Assembly (NCBI GenBank): GCA_023415235.1
Contig: JAEZLP010000010.1
Span: 42,671 to 106,670 of the forward strand
DNA length: 64,000 nt
Direction: 5' to 3'
From: Bacillota bacterium
GTDB taxonomy: Bacteria; Bacillota; Clostridia; Peptostreptococcales; Anaerovoracaceae
Program-made: the position numbers and the translations under genes
Shown here: positions 25,940-33,981 of the stretch, piece by piece
How positions within the stretch are numbered: position 1 is the first letter of the stretch
Layout of the letters: every line of letters starts with the position of its first letter
Notes under the pieces: generated by a model
Database searches by the model: none
What the model was told of the DNA's origin: nothing
Seen by the model: only the letters and a program-made list of their open reading frames with translations

Positions 25940-26407
25940 CTAGAGCTGTCCTCCGCATTCCCCGCAGAACCTGGTTCCGGAGGGATACTCAGCACCGCAG
26001 CCAGAACATTTCACCTTTGTCGGCTGGTTCAATCTGGTGCCGCACTCCTGACAGAACTTGACTCCTTCCGGATTTACCGTATCGCAGTTGGGGCAGGTTC
26101 GGCTTTGGAGAAGCTCCTGCTCTCTCTGCTCCTGCTCCGTTTTCACGTCCTGCGCCGCCTTCAGCTCTTCCTGCGCTGTCCGCAGCCGCTTTTGAGTAAA
26201 AGTAAGCTCCTCGACCAGATCAGCGTATTCCGCCCGGCTTCTGACCTCGGGGAAAACCTTGCGGCCAATTTCAGCATACAGCTCAAGCTCCTTGTTTTGC
26301 AGGTCGCTGATTTCCGTCTGTGATTGAAATAGCTTCACGTTGGGGTCATCCTTTGGCATGAACGCGCCCAGACCTTTCATAAGACCCCCAAAGATATCAT
26401 TGGCCAT
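25940..26407 (-). CDS. Coiled-coil protein with C-terminal double zinc ribbon
   Basis: 155 residues. Residues about 25 to 105 form a long amphipathic helix (QTEISDLQNKELELYAEIGRKV, then ELTFTQKRLRTAQEELKAAQ) predicted as a coiled coil. Two zinc ribbons follow, CPNCDTVNPEGVKFCQEC and CSGCGAEYPSGTRFCGEC. The N-terminus MANDIFGGLMKGLGAFMPK is glycine-rich and could be an amphipathic membrane-contact helix. GAGAGGTG precedes the ATG. The architecture, coiled coil plus double ribbon, is seen in many Firmicutes proteins of unknown role. Confidence 0.8.
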   Translation of the reverse strand: MANDIFGGLMKGLGAFMPKDDPNVKLFQSQTEISDLQNKELELYAEIGRKVFPEVRSRAEYADLVEELTFTQKRLRTAQEELKAAQDVKTEQEQREQELLQSRTCPNCDTVNPEGVKFCQECGTRLNQPTKVKCSGCGAEYPSGTRFCGECGGQL

Positions 26408-26428
26408 ACAAATTCACCTCTCCTCCGA

Positions 26429-27127
26429 TCACATCTTATTAACCTGATATTCGCCCGGAATCTCAAACATTTTTGCCGGCACATCCTTGCTCATCTCAAG
26501 AATTTCCATGATCATGGTGCTGCCTTCCGACGTAAAGGCGATCTTGACCAGATCCTTCCCGTCAAAATAGTATTTCACCTTGCCGTCCAAGGCGGTGGAA
26601 TACTCTTCATAAACCAATCCGTCTTCCTTTCCGCTCCCAATATAGGCAATGCCCTCGGTGTCGATGGTCCCGGAATCCATGGGGATCGCCTCTTCCCCCT
26701 CCATCTGCGCCCAGGTGGTGACCGTTTTTCCTGCGTGATCCACCATATAAACCATGCCGTCCTTGATAACAATGTTGCTTTCAATGCCCTGGGTACTGCT
26801 GGTCATGGCCATGTCTTCCCCTTTTACCGCGACGGCTGCCTCCAGCTCCATGGACTGGCCGCCATATTCCACAGTCCCCTTGTATTTCATGTAGTACTGG
26901 TTGGCCTTCATCATGTCGACGTAAGCGGCCGACAACAGATCGCCCATGCCTTCCAAACCTGTCGCATCGGCGTCGGAAGCCTTGGTTTCTTCCTCGTTGC
27001 CGGCTGATTCGGCCTGGCTGCTTTGCTGCTGTTCCGACTCTTCGGTGCTCTCCGACCCGGCGCAGCCTCCGAGCGTCATCGCCGTTGACAGAACCAGGAT
27101 CAGCAATACTCCCAATATTTTTTTCAT
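26429..27127 (-). CDS. Lipoprotein, paralogue of the protein at 30632-31399
   Basis: 232 residues with lipoprotein signal MKKILGVLLILVLSTAMTLGGC, then an acidic Ser/Glu/Gln-rich linker to about residue 60. The remaining domain (about 65 to 230) contains YYMKYKGTVEYGGQSMELE, IKDGMVYMVDHAGKTVTTW, GKEDGLVYEEYSTALDGKVKYYFDG in pieces and EMSKDVPAKMFEIPGEY. Its layout resembles LolA/DUF4412-like lipoprotein domains that report on conversion of a bound ligand, but this is weak. The same blocks recur in the protein encoded at 30632 to 31399. ATG 27127 is preferred; AGGGGAG lies 11 nt upstream and an ATG at 27148 starts within the previous gene. Confidence 0.75.
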   Translation of the reverse strand: MKKILGVLLILVLSTAMTLGGCAGSESTEESEQQQSSQAESAGNEEETKASDADATGLEGMGDLLSAAYVDMMKANQYYMKYKGTVEYGGQSMELEAAVAVKGEDMAMTSSTQGIESNIVIKDGMVYMVDHAGKTVTTWAQMEGEEAIPMDSGTIDTEGIAYIGSGKEDGLVYEEYSTALDGKVKYYFDGKDLVKIAFTSEGSTMIMEILEMSKDVPAKMFEIPGEYQVNKM

Positions 27128-27144
27128 CCCTTTTCTTGCTCCCC

Positions 27145-27537
27145 TCATTTTATAATCCTGTACCTGCCGATGATCGGCAGCTCTTTTGCTTTCCCGTTCA
27201 GTCCGTTTACCAGCCCGTATATTGCAATCGCAAGAATGAAAAGACCGTAAAGGCTGTAAAGCAGCGAAATAAATCCAAACAGCCTCCAGGTGATGGTTGC
27301 CAGTATGGTCGTGACGACGGAGATGACAAGATACCCGGTAACGCTGAGAATCAGCAGCAGCAGCCCCTGATTGGAGTGAAACCTTCCGAACCGGGAATCC
27401 TTGCAGACAATAAGCGGCAGGAAAAACAGGATATAAGCCAATCCCGCCATGGTTTTATTTTGTTTGATGTCCTCTTCCTCAAAGAATTCTGCAGTTTGTG
27501 CCGAATATTCCGTTTTTTTGTCATTCATTTCTTCCAT
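27145..27537 (-). CDS. DUF4870-like small membrane protein
   Basis: 130 residues with an acidic cytoplasmic N-terminus (about 27 residues), then three hydrophobic segments: MAGLAYILFFLPLIV, GLLLLILSVTGYLVISVVTTILA and ISLLYSLYGLFILAIAIYGLVNGL. The pattern RFGRFHSNQGLLL between helices 1 and 2 is the hallmark of DUF4870/YtcA-like proteins. GGAGG precedes the ATG. It is the first gene of the eight-gene operon, 17 bp before the lipoprotein gene. No function is established for the family. Confidence 0.8.
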   Translation of the reverse strand: MEEMNDKKTEYSAQTAEFFEEEDIKQNKTMAGLAYILFFLPLIVCKDSRFGRFHSNQGLLLLILSVTGYLVISVVTTILATITWRLFGFISLLYSLYGLFILAIAIYGLVNGLNGKAKELPIIGRYRIIK

Positions 27538-27597
27538 TTTTGAGTCCTCCCTCTTGATATAATAATTCCATCATATTCCTTAAGGTAATTTTTGTAA

Positions 27598-27635
27598 TCA
27601 CCCCGGGGGTGACGAAGCCGCTTTTACAGGGGTGA
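27598..27635. promoter_or_regulatory. GC-rich palindrome plus third half-site between two divergent units
   Basis: TCACCCC-G-GGGGTGA is a perfect 15-bp palindrome (27598 to 27612), and a further direct copy GGGGTGA lies at 27629 to 27635. It stands between the divergent DUF4870-like gene and the solute-binding lipoprotein gene. It stands out from the AT-rich surroundings. A binding site for the LuxR-type regulator encoded at 29073 is a reasonable guess but not shown. Confidence 0.45.
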
Positions 27636-27673
27636 TTTTAGGGATGATTTTTACAAATGGCAGGAGGATAGCA

Positions 27674-29059
27674 ATGAAAAGAGCAGTCGTCGCAGTTCTG
27701 GTCTTGATGCTTCTGTTCAGTGTTCAGACAGGTTGTAAAAAAGACGGGAGGCTGGATCGGGAGGACCCGGTCACGCTGACCCTTTGGCATAACTACGGAG
27801 GGCAAATGAAGGATTCCATGGACGCCATGGTGGATGAATTCAACGAAACCGTCGGTTCTGAAAGGGGCATCATTATCAGCGTCACCTCCATCTCCAGCTC
27901 CAACGCTCTTCATGATAAGCTAGTGATGATTGCAAACGGCGATGCAGGAGCCCCCGAAATGCCGGATATTGCAACCACCAATCCCAAAACAGCGGTCATC
28001 CTGGCGGAGAAAGGATTGTTGACCGACCTGAAGAGCTTATTCGCTCAAAAAGAGCTGGACGCCTATATCCCCCGCTTTCTGGAGGAGGGGACGCTGGAAA
28101 CGGAACACCTTTACATATTTCCCACAGCCAAATCAACCGAGGTTTTATTCCTGAACAAAACGGTTTTTGATCGGTTTGCGAAGGATACGGGCGCAACCTT
28201 CGATGATCTGTCCACATTCGAGGGAATCGCAGAAACCGCCGATCTCTATTATCAGTGGTCTGACTCTCAGACCCCCGGCATCTCCGGTGATGGAAAAGCC
28301 TTCTTTCATGCCGACTCCCTGTTCAACCTGACCCAGATCGGATGCAGGCAACTGGGGGAGGATTTTTTAATGGAAATGGACAAACGTCTCGACTACACTT
28401 CTCCGGCTTTTAAAAGAATCTGGGATTTCTTTTTCGAGGCTGCCGTTCGCGGGCATTTCACAGCCTTTGACGGCTATGCCTCCGATCATTTTAAAACCGG
28501 AGAAGTCATTTGTTCTGTCGGCTCTACTGCAGGAGTTCTGTTCTTCGATCCCGTGGTGACCTATCCGGACAATACTATGGAATCAATGGAGCTTATGGTT
28601 CTTCCCTATCCCGTTTTCTCCGGCGGAGAAAAAATAGCACTTCAAAGGGGAGCCGGAATGGTCGTGGCCCGGACGGATGAAAGGAAAGCCTATGCTGCTG
28701 CGATCTTTCTAAAATGGTTCACAAGTCCGGAAAACAATCTCCGTTTTATTTCCACAACAGGTTACCTGCCGGTAACAAAGGAAGCCTTCGGAGAAATTAT
28801 GACCAGGGAAATCCAAGGGGTGAAGGACAGGAATATCCGGTCTTTGTTGACAACCTCCGTTGAAATGCAAGCGGATTATGATTTTTATATTCCCCCCTCC
28901 TTCGAAGGGATTGATGTATTGCAGCAGGAATACAGCAGCCGGCTGATCGGCCTCGTTTCCGGTTCCAGAGCAGTTTACCGGGAACTTTTAAAGACCACAG
29001 ATGAAAAGACGGCATACCGGGAGGCCTCCCGGTATGTCCTTGAATCTTTGCAGAAATAG
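27674..29059 (+). CDS. ABC-type extracellular solute-binding lipoprotein (family 1-like), orphan
   Basis: 461 residues. Signal peptide MKRAVVAVLVLMLLFSVQTGC ends in a lipobox Cys at about 21. The mature part has the sugar-binding-protein fold features VTLTLWHNYGGQMKDSMDAMVDEFN, MPDIATTNPKTAVILAEKGLLTDL and, near the end, QRGAGMVVARTDERKAYAAAIFLKWFTSPENNLRF with the late YLPVTKEA. This is typical of carbohydrate-type family 1 proteins. No permease or ATPase gene is adjacent. The stop is directly followed (13 bp) by the membrane-bound LuxR-type regulator, suggesting a sensory rather than transport role. ATG 27674 follows AGGAGG by 7 nt. Confidence 0.85.
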   Translation: MKRAVVAVLVLMLLFSVQTGCKKDGRLDREDPVTLTLWHNYGGQMKDSMDAMVDEFNETVGSERGIIISVTSISSSNALHDKLVMIANGDAGAPEMPDIATTNPKTAVILAEKGLLTDLKSLFAQKELDAYIPRFLEEGTLETEHLYIFPTAKSTEVLFLNKTVFDRFAKDTGATFDDLSTFEGIAETADLYYQWSDSQTPGISGDGKAFFHADSLFNLTQIGCRQLGEDFLMEMDKRLDYTSPAFKRIWDFFFEAAVRGHFTAFDGYASDHFKTGEVICSVGSTAGVLFFDPVVTYPDNTMESMELMVLPYPVFSGGEKIALQRGAGMVVARTDERKAYAAAIFLKWFTSPENNLRFISTTGYLPVTKEAFGEIMTREIQGVKDRNIRSLLTTSVEMQADYDFYIPPSFEGIDVLQQEYSSRLIGLVSGSRAVYRELLKTTDEKTAYREASRYVLESLQK

Positions 29060-29072
29060 GCAGGTGAGCATA

Positions 29073-30581
29073 TTGGAATGGAATAAGCTGTATCAAACAC
29101 CCTCTCCCCTGCGTCTGAGACTTTTTCTTCTGATGACATTGCTGATCCTTTCCATCCTCTTCAGCGTTTTTGCCGCTCTGATGCTTACAGGCACCTTCAC
29201 CGCCGGACTGCGGGAGGCGAAGCACGATATGGAAATCGAGCTGAAGCGGTTTCAGCATGAGCTTACCGAACAATACGGCCAGGCATCGGCATTCACAGTG
29301 GACTTTTCCAGGGAGCTTTCCAAGGATCTGGAGGAGGAGCTGGCGCTCCGGGGACTGACCACTGAAGATCTGGGGAACAATCCCGGAATACTGGAGACTC
29401 TGGTCGGGAACCAGTATGAGCGCTGCTTGTTTTCCCTGCAAAAGGCAAGAGTCAGCGGAGCCTTCTTCATACTGGATGCTACCGTCAATCCGACCCTGAT
29501 CAATGCTTCGGATTCCCGGGCCGGACTGTATATAAAAAACATGGAACCCGGCATTCCCAGCGATTCCTCCGAATATATCCTGCTTTTGAGAGGTTTTCCC
29601 GGTATCGGCAGAGAAAACGGCATAGCTTTGCATTCCCAGTGGAAAATGGAATTCAACGTCTCCGACGCGGATTATTTCCACAAACCGTTTCGCGCCGCAA
29701 GGGATACTGCCCTGCCGATATCACGCCTGCTTTACTGGAGCAGCGCCTTGACGCTCCCCGGTTCCACCGAGCAGGTCATGCTCTGTTCCGCGCCCTTGAT
29801 CGATTCGAAAGGGCGTGTATTCGGGGTGTGCGGCTTTGAGATTAACTCCATGCTGTTCAAGCTTTCCCATATGACTCTGGGAGATCTCCCCCAGAGGGCG
29901 GTCTGCATTCTGGCGCCCTGTTCCGAGCAGGAGCTTTCTCTGACCGGAGCCCTGATGTCCGGAGGATATTCCATTAAAAATCCGAATGACCTCGAGCAGC
30001 GCCTGACCATACGGAAAGACGAGCCGTTCAATTCCTACCGGCGGCAGGACGGCGCTCTGTACAGCGGCCTGCACAATTTCTTTCCCCTTTATCCCAATGG
30101 CTCCGCATTCGAAGAAGAGACTTGGATCGCCGCTTTGATTCTGCCCGACGAGGATATTTCCGCTTCCGTCATATCGCAGAGTCTGAAACTCCTGATTCTT
30201 TTTCTGGTGCTGCTGGCCATCGGAATCACCCTTTCCTACTTTTTGAGTAGGAAATTTCTCATCGATTTTCAGTCAGCTTCCCGGGAGAACCATGGCAGGA
30301 TGGACCGGAAACAGATGCAATACAACAGCCTTCCGGAATCCATCTTTGACGAATTCGTCCGGAACACAAAACGCCTGTCCCCGGCGGAAAGGGCGGTTTT
30401 CAATCTGTACGTGGAAGGCTGCACGGCAAAGGAAGTCACAAAAATTCTCTGCCTAAGCATCAACACGGTCAAAACCCACAATAAACGAATCTACATGAAA
30501 CTGAATGTGGCGTCCAGAGAGGAGCTGCTGGTTTATGTGAACATGCTGAAGGAGGCGGGAAAAGAGAAAGAGATACTATAA
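29073..30581 (+). CDS. Membrane-anchored LuxR-type regulator with extracytoplasmic sensor domain
   Basis: 502 residues from TTG 29073, which lies 6 nt after AGGTG; GTG at 29064 is the alternative. Helix 1 (about 13 to 37: LRLRLFLLMTLLILSILFSVF) and helix 2 (about 371 to 391: LLILFLVLLAIGITLSYFLS) enclose a roughly 330-residue extracytoplasmic domain. That domain has a CHASE/dCache-like look (YFHKPFRAARDTALPIS, SAPLIDSKGRVFGVCGFEI) and would bind a ligand or the adjacent binding protein. Residues about 435 to 490 are a LuxR HTH (LSPAERAVFNLYVEGCTAKEVTKIL, then SINTVKTHNKRIYMKL). No kinase or receiver domain is present, so it is a one-component transmembrane transcription factor. It should regulate from the membrane; targets are probably the flanking genes. 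Confidence 0.85.
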   Translation: MEWNKLYQTPSPLRLRLFLLMTLLILSILFSVFAALMLTGTFTAGLREAKHDMEIELKRFQHELTEQYGQASAFTVDFSRELSKDLEEELALRGLTTEDLGNNPGILETLVGNQYERCLFSLQKARVSGAFFILDATVNPTLINASDSRAGLYIKNMEPGIPSDSSEYILLLRGFPGIGRENGIALHSQWKMEFNVSDADYFHKPFRAARDTALPISRLLYWSSALTLPGSTEQVMLCSAPLIDSKGRVFGVCGFEINSMLFKLSHMTLGDLPQRAVCILAPCSEQELSLTGALMSGGYSIKNPNDLEQRLTIRKDEPFNSYRRQDGALYSGLHNFFPLYPNGSAFEEETWIAALILPDEDISASVISQSLKLLILFLVLLAIGITLSYFLSRKFLIDFQSASRENHGRMDRKQMQYNSLPESIFDEFVRNTKRLSPAERAVFNLYVEGCTAKEVTKILCLSINTVKTHNKRIYMKLNVASREELLVYVNMLKEAGKEKEIL

Positions 30582-30631
30582 AACCGTCCATCATCCAAAC
30601 TTTGGACAACAGACGGTTCGAGATCTTTGAT

Positions 30632-31399
30632 CTATTGACTTAGATAGGAATTGCGGTAGTTCTCCGGGACAAGGAACAAATCGGCAGGCGCCTCTTTGCT
30701 GATCTCTTCAATGTGCATCACCGTATCCAGACCGTTGATTATGGTTGCCATTTTAACCGGTTTATCACCATCAAAATAAATCATCATTGTGCCCGAGGCT
30801 GTTTGATACTCCTCACAGACCAGACCGCCTTCCTGACGGCTGCCCAGAAAAATCAAATCCCGTGTGTCGATTTTTTTCAGGTTGTCGGAATCGGCAACGT
30901 CCCAGCTGATCATGGATTTATCCCCATGGTTGAGCATATAGACCATGTTTCCGCTGACTATGGTCGCCCTGTCTCCGGAAGCCAGAGCAATGCTGCTTCC
31001 GGAAACTGCATAGGTCGTTTCCACCTCAAAGGCTACCCCTTCGTAAACCGTAGTAGTTCTGTATCTCAGACTGTATTCCTCCGAGCGCAAGGTCTTGATG
31101 AATTCGATGGCCAGACGGTCCTCCAGCTGGCTCAAATCGTTGTAACCGGGCTTTTCTCCTCCGGCCCCGGGTTCTCCTTCCACTCTGCTCGTCGTTCCTT
31201 CCGCATGGCTGCTTTTTTCGTCGCCCTCAAGGATATCATCGATAAAACCGGTGCCGTAGGCGACTGCAGCCAGCACAATCAGGATTACGGGAATCAACAG
31301 CCTCTTGATTTTTATCTTGGATTTCTGTTCATCGGAGCTCTTTTTCTTCTTGGATTTCGGATCCTCGGAGCTCTTTTTCTTCGGAATCGGTTTTTTCAT
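30632..31399 (-). CDS. Membrane-anchored paralogue of the lipoprotein at 26429-27127
   Basis: 255 residues. The cytoplasmic N-terminus is Lys/Ser-rich with a repeated KKKSS(E/D)(D/E) unit. A single membrane helix follows at about 34 to 52 (LLIPVILIVLAAVAYGTGF), then a low-complexity linker. The extracytoplasmic domain shares the blocks of the operon lipoprotein: GNMVYMLNHGDKSMISW, GSRQEGGLVCEEYQTASGTMMIYFDG and EISKEAPADLFLVPENYR. It thus replaces a lipid anchor with a helix. GGGGGG lies before the ATG and TATAAT at 31417 to 31422 (minus strand) is a likely -10. Convergent with the LuxR-type gene. Function unknown. Confidence 0.78.
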   Translation of the reverse strand: MKKPIPKKKSSEDPKSKKKKSSDEQKSKIKIKRLLIPVILIVLAAVAYGTGFIDDILEGDEKSSHAEGTTSRVEGEPGAGGEKPGYNDLSQLEDRLAIEFIKTLRSEEYSLRYRTTTVYEGVAFEVETTYAVSGSSIALASGDRATIVSGNMVYMLNHGDKSMISWDVADSDNLKKIDTRDLIFLGSRQEGGLVCEEYQTASGTMMIYFDGDKPVKMATIINGLDTVMHIEEISKEAPADLFLVPENYRNSYLSQ

Positions 31400-31526
31400 C
31401 TGTGCCCCCCATTATGATTATAGTTTTACTTTACCATAAACAAGGCCAAGTTGAAATATCATTTCAAATCCGGCGCCGCCGTAGTTCAGGGATTGGCATT
31501 CTCTTTTCTCTGGGACCGGATTACCT

Positions 31527-32009
31527 TTATTCTGAAATTGCATTGTCTTGAAAATGCTTTGTCAAGTTCGCCATTTCTATTGCGGAAACCGCAGCGTCAA
31601 ACCCCTTGTTTCCGGATTTGGTTCCCGCCCGCTCAATGGCCTGCTCGATCGTATCCGTGGTAAGCACCCCGAATATAACGGGGACCCTGCCATGCATGCC
31701 TGCACTGGCGACTCCCTTGGCCACCTCAGCGCACACCAGATCATAATGGGAGGTGGAGCCCCGGATCACTGCGCCGAGACAGATTACTGCGTCGTATTTT
31801 CCCGACTCGGACATTTTCTTCGCGAGCATCGGAAGCTCAAAGGCTCCCGGCACCCAGACAAGGTCGATGTGGTCTTCCGAAACTCCGTGTCGGAGCAGTC
31901 CGTCCTCCGCTCCCGCCACCAGTCTGGACACGATAAATTCATTAAATCTAGCGGCTGCAATTCCTACTTTCAGCCCCTGTGCAATCAGATTTCCCTCTAT
32001 CAGATTCAT
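31527..32009 (-). CDS. ribH: 6,7-dimethyl-8-ribityllumazine synthase RibH
   Basis: Condenses 5-amino-6-ribitylaminouracil with 3,4-dihydroxy-2-butanone 4-phosphate. The 160 residues include GIAAARFNEFIVSRLV, WVPGAFELP, CLGAVIRGSTSHYDLVC (catalytic His) and GVLTTDTIEQAIERAGTKSGNKG. ATG 32009 has GAGAGGAAG upstream and gives the normal N-terminus MNLIEGNLIAQG; the upstream extension to 32189 overlaps ribBA. Last gene of the riboflavin operon. Confidence 0.96.
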   Translation of the reverse strand: MNLIEGNLIAQGLKVGIAAARFNEFIVSRLVAGAEDGLLRHGVSEDHIDLVWVPGAFELPMLAKKMSESGKYDAVICLGAVIRGSTSHYDLVCAEVAKGVASAGMHGRVPVIFGVLTTDTIEQAIERAGTKSGNKGFDAAVSAIEMANLTKHFQDNAISE

Positions 32010-32074
32010 AGATAATCTTCCTCTCTTCTTTTTATTTGCCGGCCGTTTTTCAGCCGGATGCCACGCATAAACTA

Positions 32075-33295
32075 TTATGACAGCTGTTTCGATCCATAGG
32101 TCAGCATATGGTCCATCTTCTGCTGTTTTGCTCTGAGATAGGCGACATTCTCGGCGTTGGCTTCCGTTTGAATCGCCACCCGCTCGCATATCTCAAGACC
32201 GTAACCCTCCAGCCCTTTTATCTTTCTGGGATTATTCGTCATGAGTCTCAGCTTCCTGACTCCGATATCCTTGAGAATCTGCGCTCCGATCCCGTAGTCC
32301 CGCAGGTCTGCTTGAAAACCCAGCGCCAGATTGGCTTCCACGGTGTCCATTCCCCGATCCTGAAGAGCGTATGCCTTAAGCTTGTTGATCAGCCCGATTC
32401 CCCTGCCTTCCTGGCGCATATAGAGCAGGATTCCTCTACCTTCTTTTGCAATCTGAGCCATTGCCGCCGCGTATTGGTCGCCGCAGTCGCAGCGTATAGA
32501 GCCCAGCGCATCTCCGGTCAGGCACTCCGAGTGAACCCTCGTTAGCACCGGAGCATCTCCGCTTACGTCGCCCATGATAAGTGCGACATGATGCTCGCCA
32601 TTGATTTTGTTCACATAGCCGCGGATTTGAAACAGGCCATATCTGGTGGGCAGGCGCGTTTCAACCACACACTCTACCAGGCTTTCCCTGCTGCTGCGGT
32701 AAGCCACAAGATCTGTAATGGTAATGATTCTGATCTGGTGCTTTTTCGCAAATTCCATGAGCTCAGGGATCCGTGCCATTGTGCCGTCGTCATTCAGGAT
32801 CTCACAGATGACCCCCGCAGGCTTCAGACCTGCCAGCCTCGCCAGATCCACCGCCGCCTCCGTATGTCCGGTGCGTTTCAAAACACCGCCCTCTCTTGCC
32901 CTCAGCGGGAAGATATGTCCCGGTCTGCGGAAGTCATCCGGCCCCGATTTCTCGTCCATCAGTTCCAGAATGGTCCGGGCTCGTTCAAAGGCGGATATTC
33001 CTGTCAAGGTGTCCTTGTGATCAACGGATACCGTAAAGGCCGTTTCATGATTGTCCGTGTTCCTTTCCACCATAGTCCGGATTCCAAGCCGGTCCAGCTC
33101 TTCCCCTTCCATTGGCATGCAAACCAGACCTCTGGCATGCTTCACCATGAAGTTCACCGCCTCCGGTGTTGCCTTTTCCGCTGCCATGACCAAGTCCCCT
33201 TCATTTTCCCGTCCCGGGTCATCCACTACGATGACCATTTTTCCGCTTCTGATTTCCTCAATTGCAGCTTCTATGCTGCTGAATTCGTAACCCAT
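32075..33295 (-). CDS. ribBA: Bifunctional DHBP synthase / GTP cyclohydrolase II RibBA
   Basis: 406 residues. Residues 1 to about 200 are DHBP synthase (MVIVVDDPGRENEGDLVMAA, FTVSVDHKD, GHIFPLRAREGGVLKRTGHTEA). Residues about 205 to 400 are GTP cyclohydrolase II (zinc ligands in HSECLTGDALGSIRCDCG, then YMRQEGRGIGL and LMTNNPRKIKGLEGYGL). Makes the two precursors of riboflavin. ATG 33295 is chosen because AAGGAGG lies 6 nt upstream; the ATGs at 33301 and 33316 are too near or upstream of it. It is preceded by ribE and followed by ribH. Confidence 0.96.
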   Translation of the reverse strand: MGYEFSSIEAAIEEIRSGKMVIVVDDPGRENEGDLVMAAEKATPEAVNFMVKHARGLVCMPMEGEELDRLGIRTMVERNTDNHETAFTVSVDHKDTLTGISAFERARTILELMDEKSGPDDFRRPGHIFPLRAREGGVLKRTGHTEAAVDLARLAGLKPAGVICEILNDDGTMARIPELMEFAKKHQIRIITITDLVAYRSSRESLVECVVETRLPTRYGLFQIRGYVNKINGEHHVALIMGDVSGDAPVLTRVHSECLTGDALGSIRCDCGDQYAAAMAQIAKEGRGILLYMRQEGRGIGLINKLKAYALQDRGMDTVEANLALGFQADLRDYGIGAQILKDIGVRKLRLMTNNPRKIKGLEGYGLEICERVAIQTEANAENVAYLRAKQQKMDHMLTYGSKQLS

Positions 33296-33312
33296 TTCCA
33301 TCCTCCTTAATA

Positions 33313-33981
33313 TCAAAATCCATACTCTTTTAAAAGTGTCTCCGTCAAGGCCGGCGCCTCTTCAAAAATTTCCCCCGGACCGAGCGCTGTTTTTTTTGAG
33401 CCAAGAAGCTTCTCAACGTATTTCCCGATGATATCACATTCCAGGTTGATCCAGTCTCCCGGGTTCCGCTGCAGCAGGGTGGTTTCCCTTCCGGTATGCG
33501 GAATCACAGAAACCTTGAAACCTTCCCGATCTACCGTTGCCACAGTCAGGCTGACTCCATCGACGGCCACCGAACCCTTTTCCACCACATACCTGAGCAG
33601 GGATTCCGGAGCGGAAATTGATATCCAGACCGCGTTGTCCTCCCGCAAGATCGATTTGATTCTTCCTGTGCCGTCGATATGGCCGCTGACCATGTGTCCT
33701 CCGAACCGGCCTCCGCAGCATACGGCCCGTTCCAGATTCACCCTGCTTCCCGCAGTCAGTCTGCCCAGGTTGCTTCGTCGCAAGGTTTCCCCCATGACGT
33801 CTGCTTCAAAGCAGCTTTTTTCCAGTTTGGCAACCGTCAGACAAACTCCGTTCGTGGAAATACTGTCCCCCGTCCTGGTGCCGTTCAAAACCACCGAGGC
33901 CTTGATCCTGATCCTTGACGATTTTTCACCTTTGACGACTCTTTCCACCGTTCCTGTTTCTTCTACGATTCCTGTAAACAA
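33313..33981 (-). CDS. ribE: Riboflavin synthase alpha chain RibE
   Basis: Dismutates two lumazines to riboflavin. Two tandem lumazine-binding repeats: MFTGIVEETGTVERV with DSISTNGVCLTV, and GGHMVSGHIDGTG with EKGSVAVDGVSLTV, as expected. 222 residues. The start is a TTG at 33981 with AAGGAGG 7 nt upstream; it overlaps the last 19 bases of ribD. Confidence 0.95.
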   Translation of the reverse strand: MFTGIVEETGTVERVVKGEKSSRIRIKASVVLNGTRTGDSISTNGVCLTVAKLEKSCFEADVMGETLRRSNLGRLTAGSRVNLERAVCCGGRFGGHMVSGHIDGTGRIKSILREDNAVWISISAPESLLRYVVEKGSVAVDGVSLTVATVDREGFKVSVIPHTGRETTLLQRNPGDWINLECDIIGKYVEKLLGSKKTALGPGEIFEEAPALTETLLKEYGF

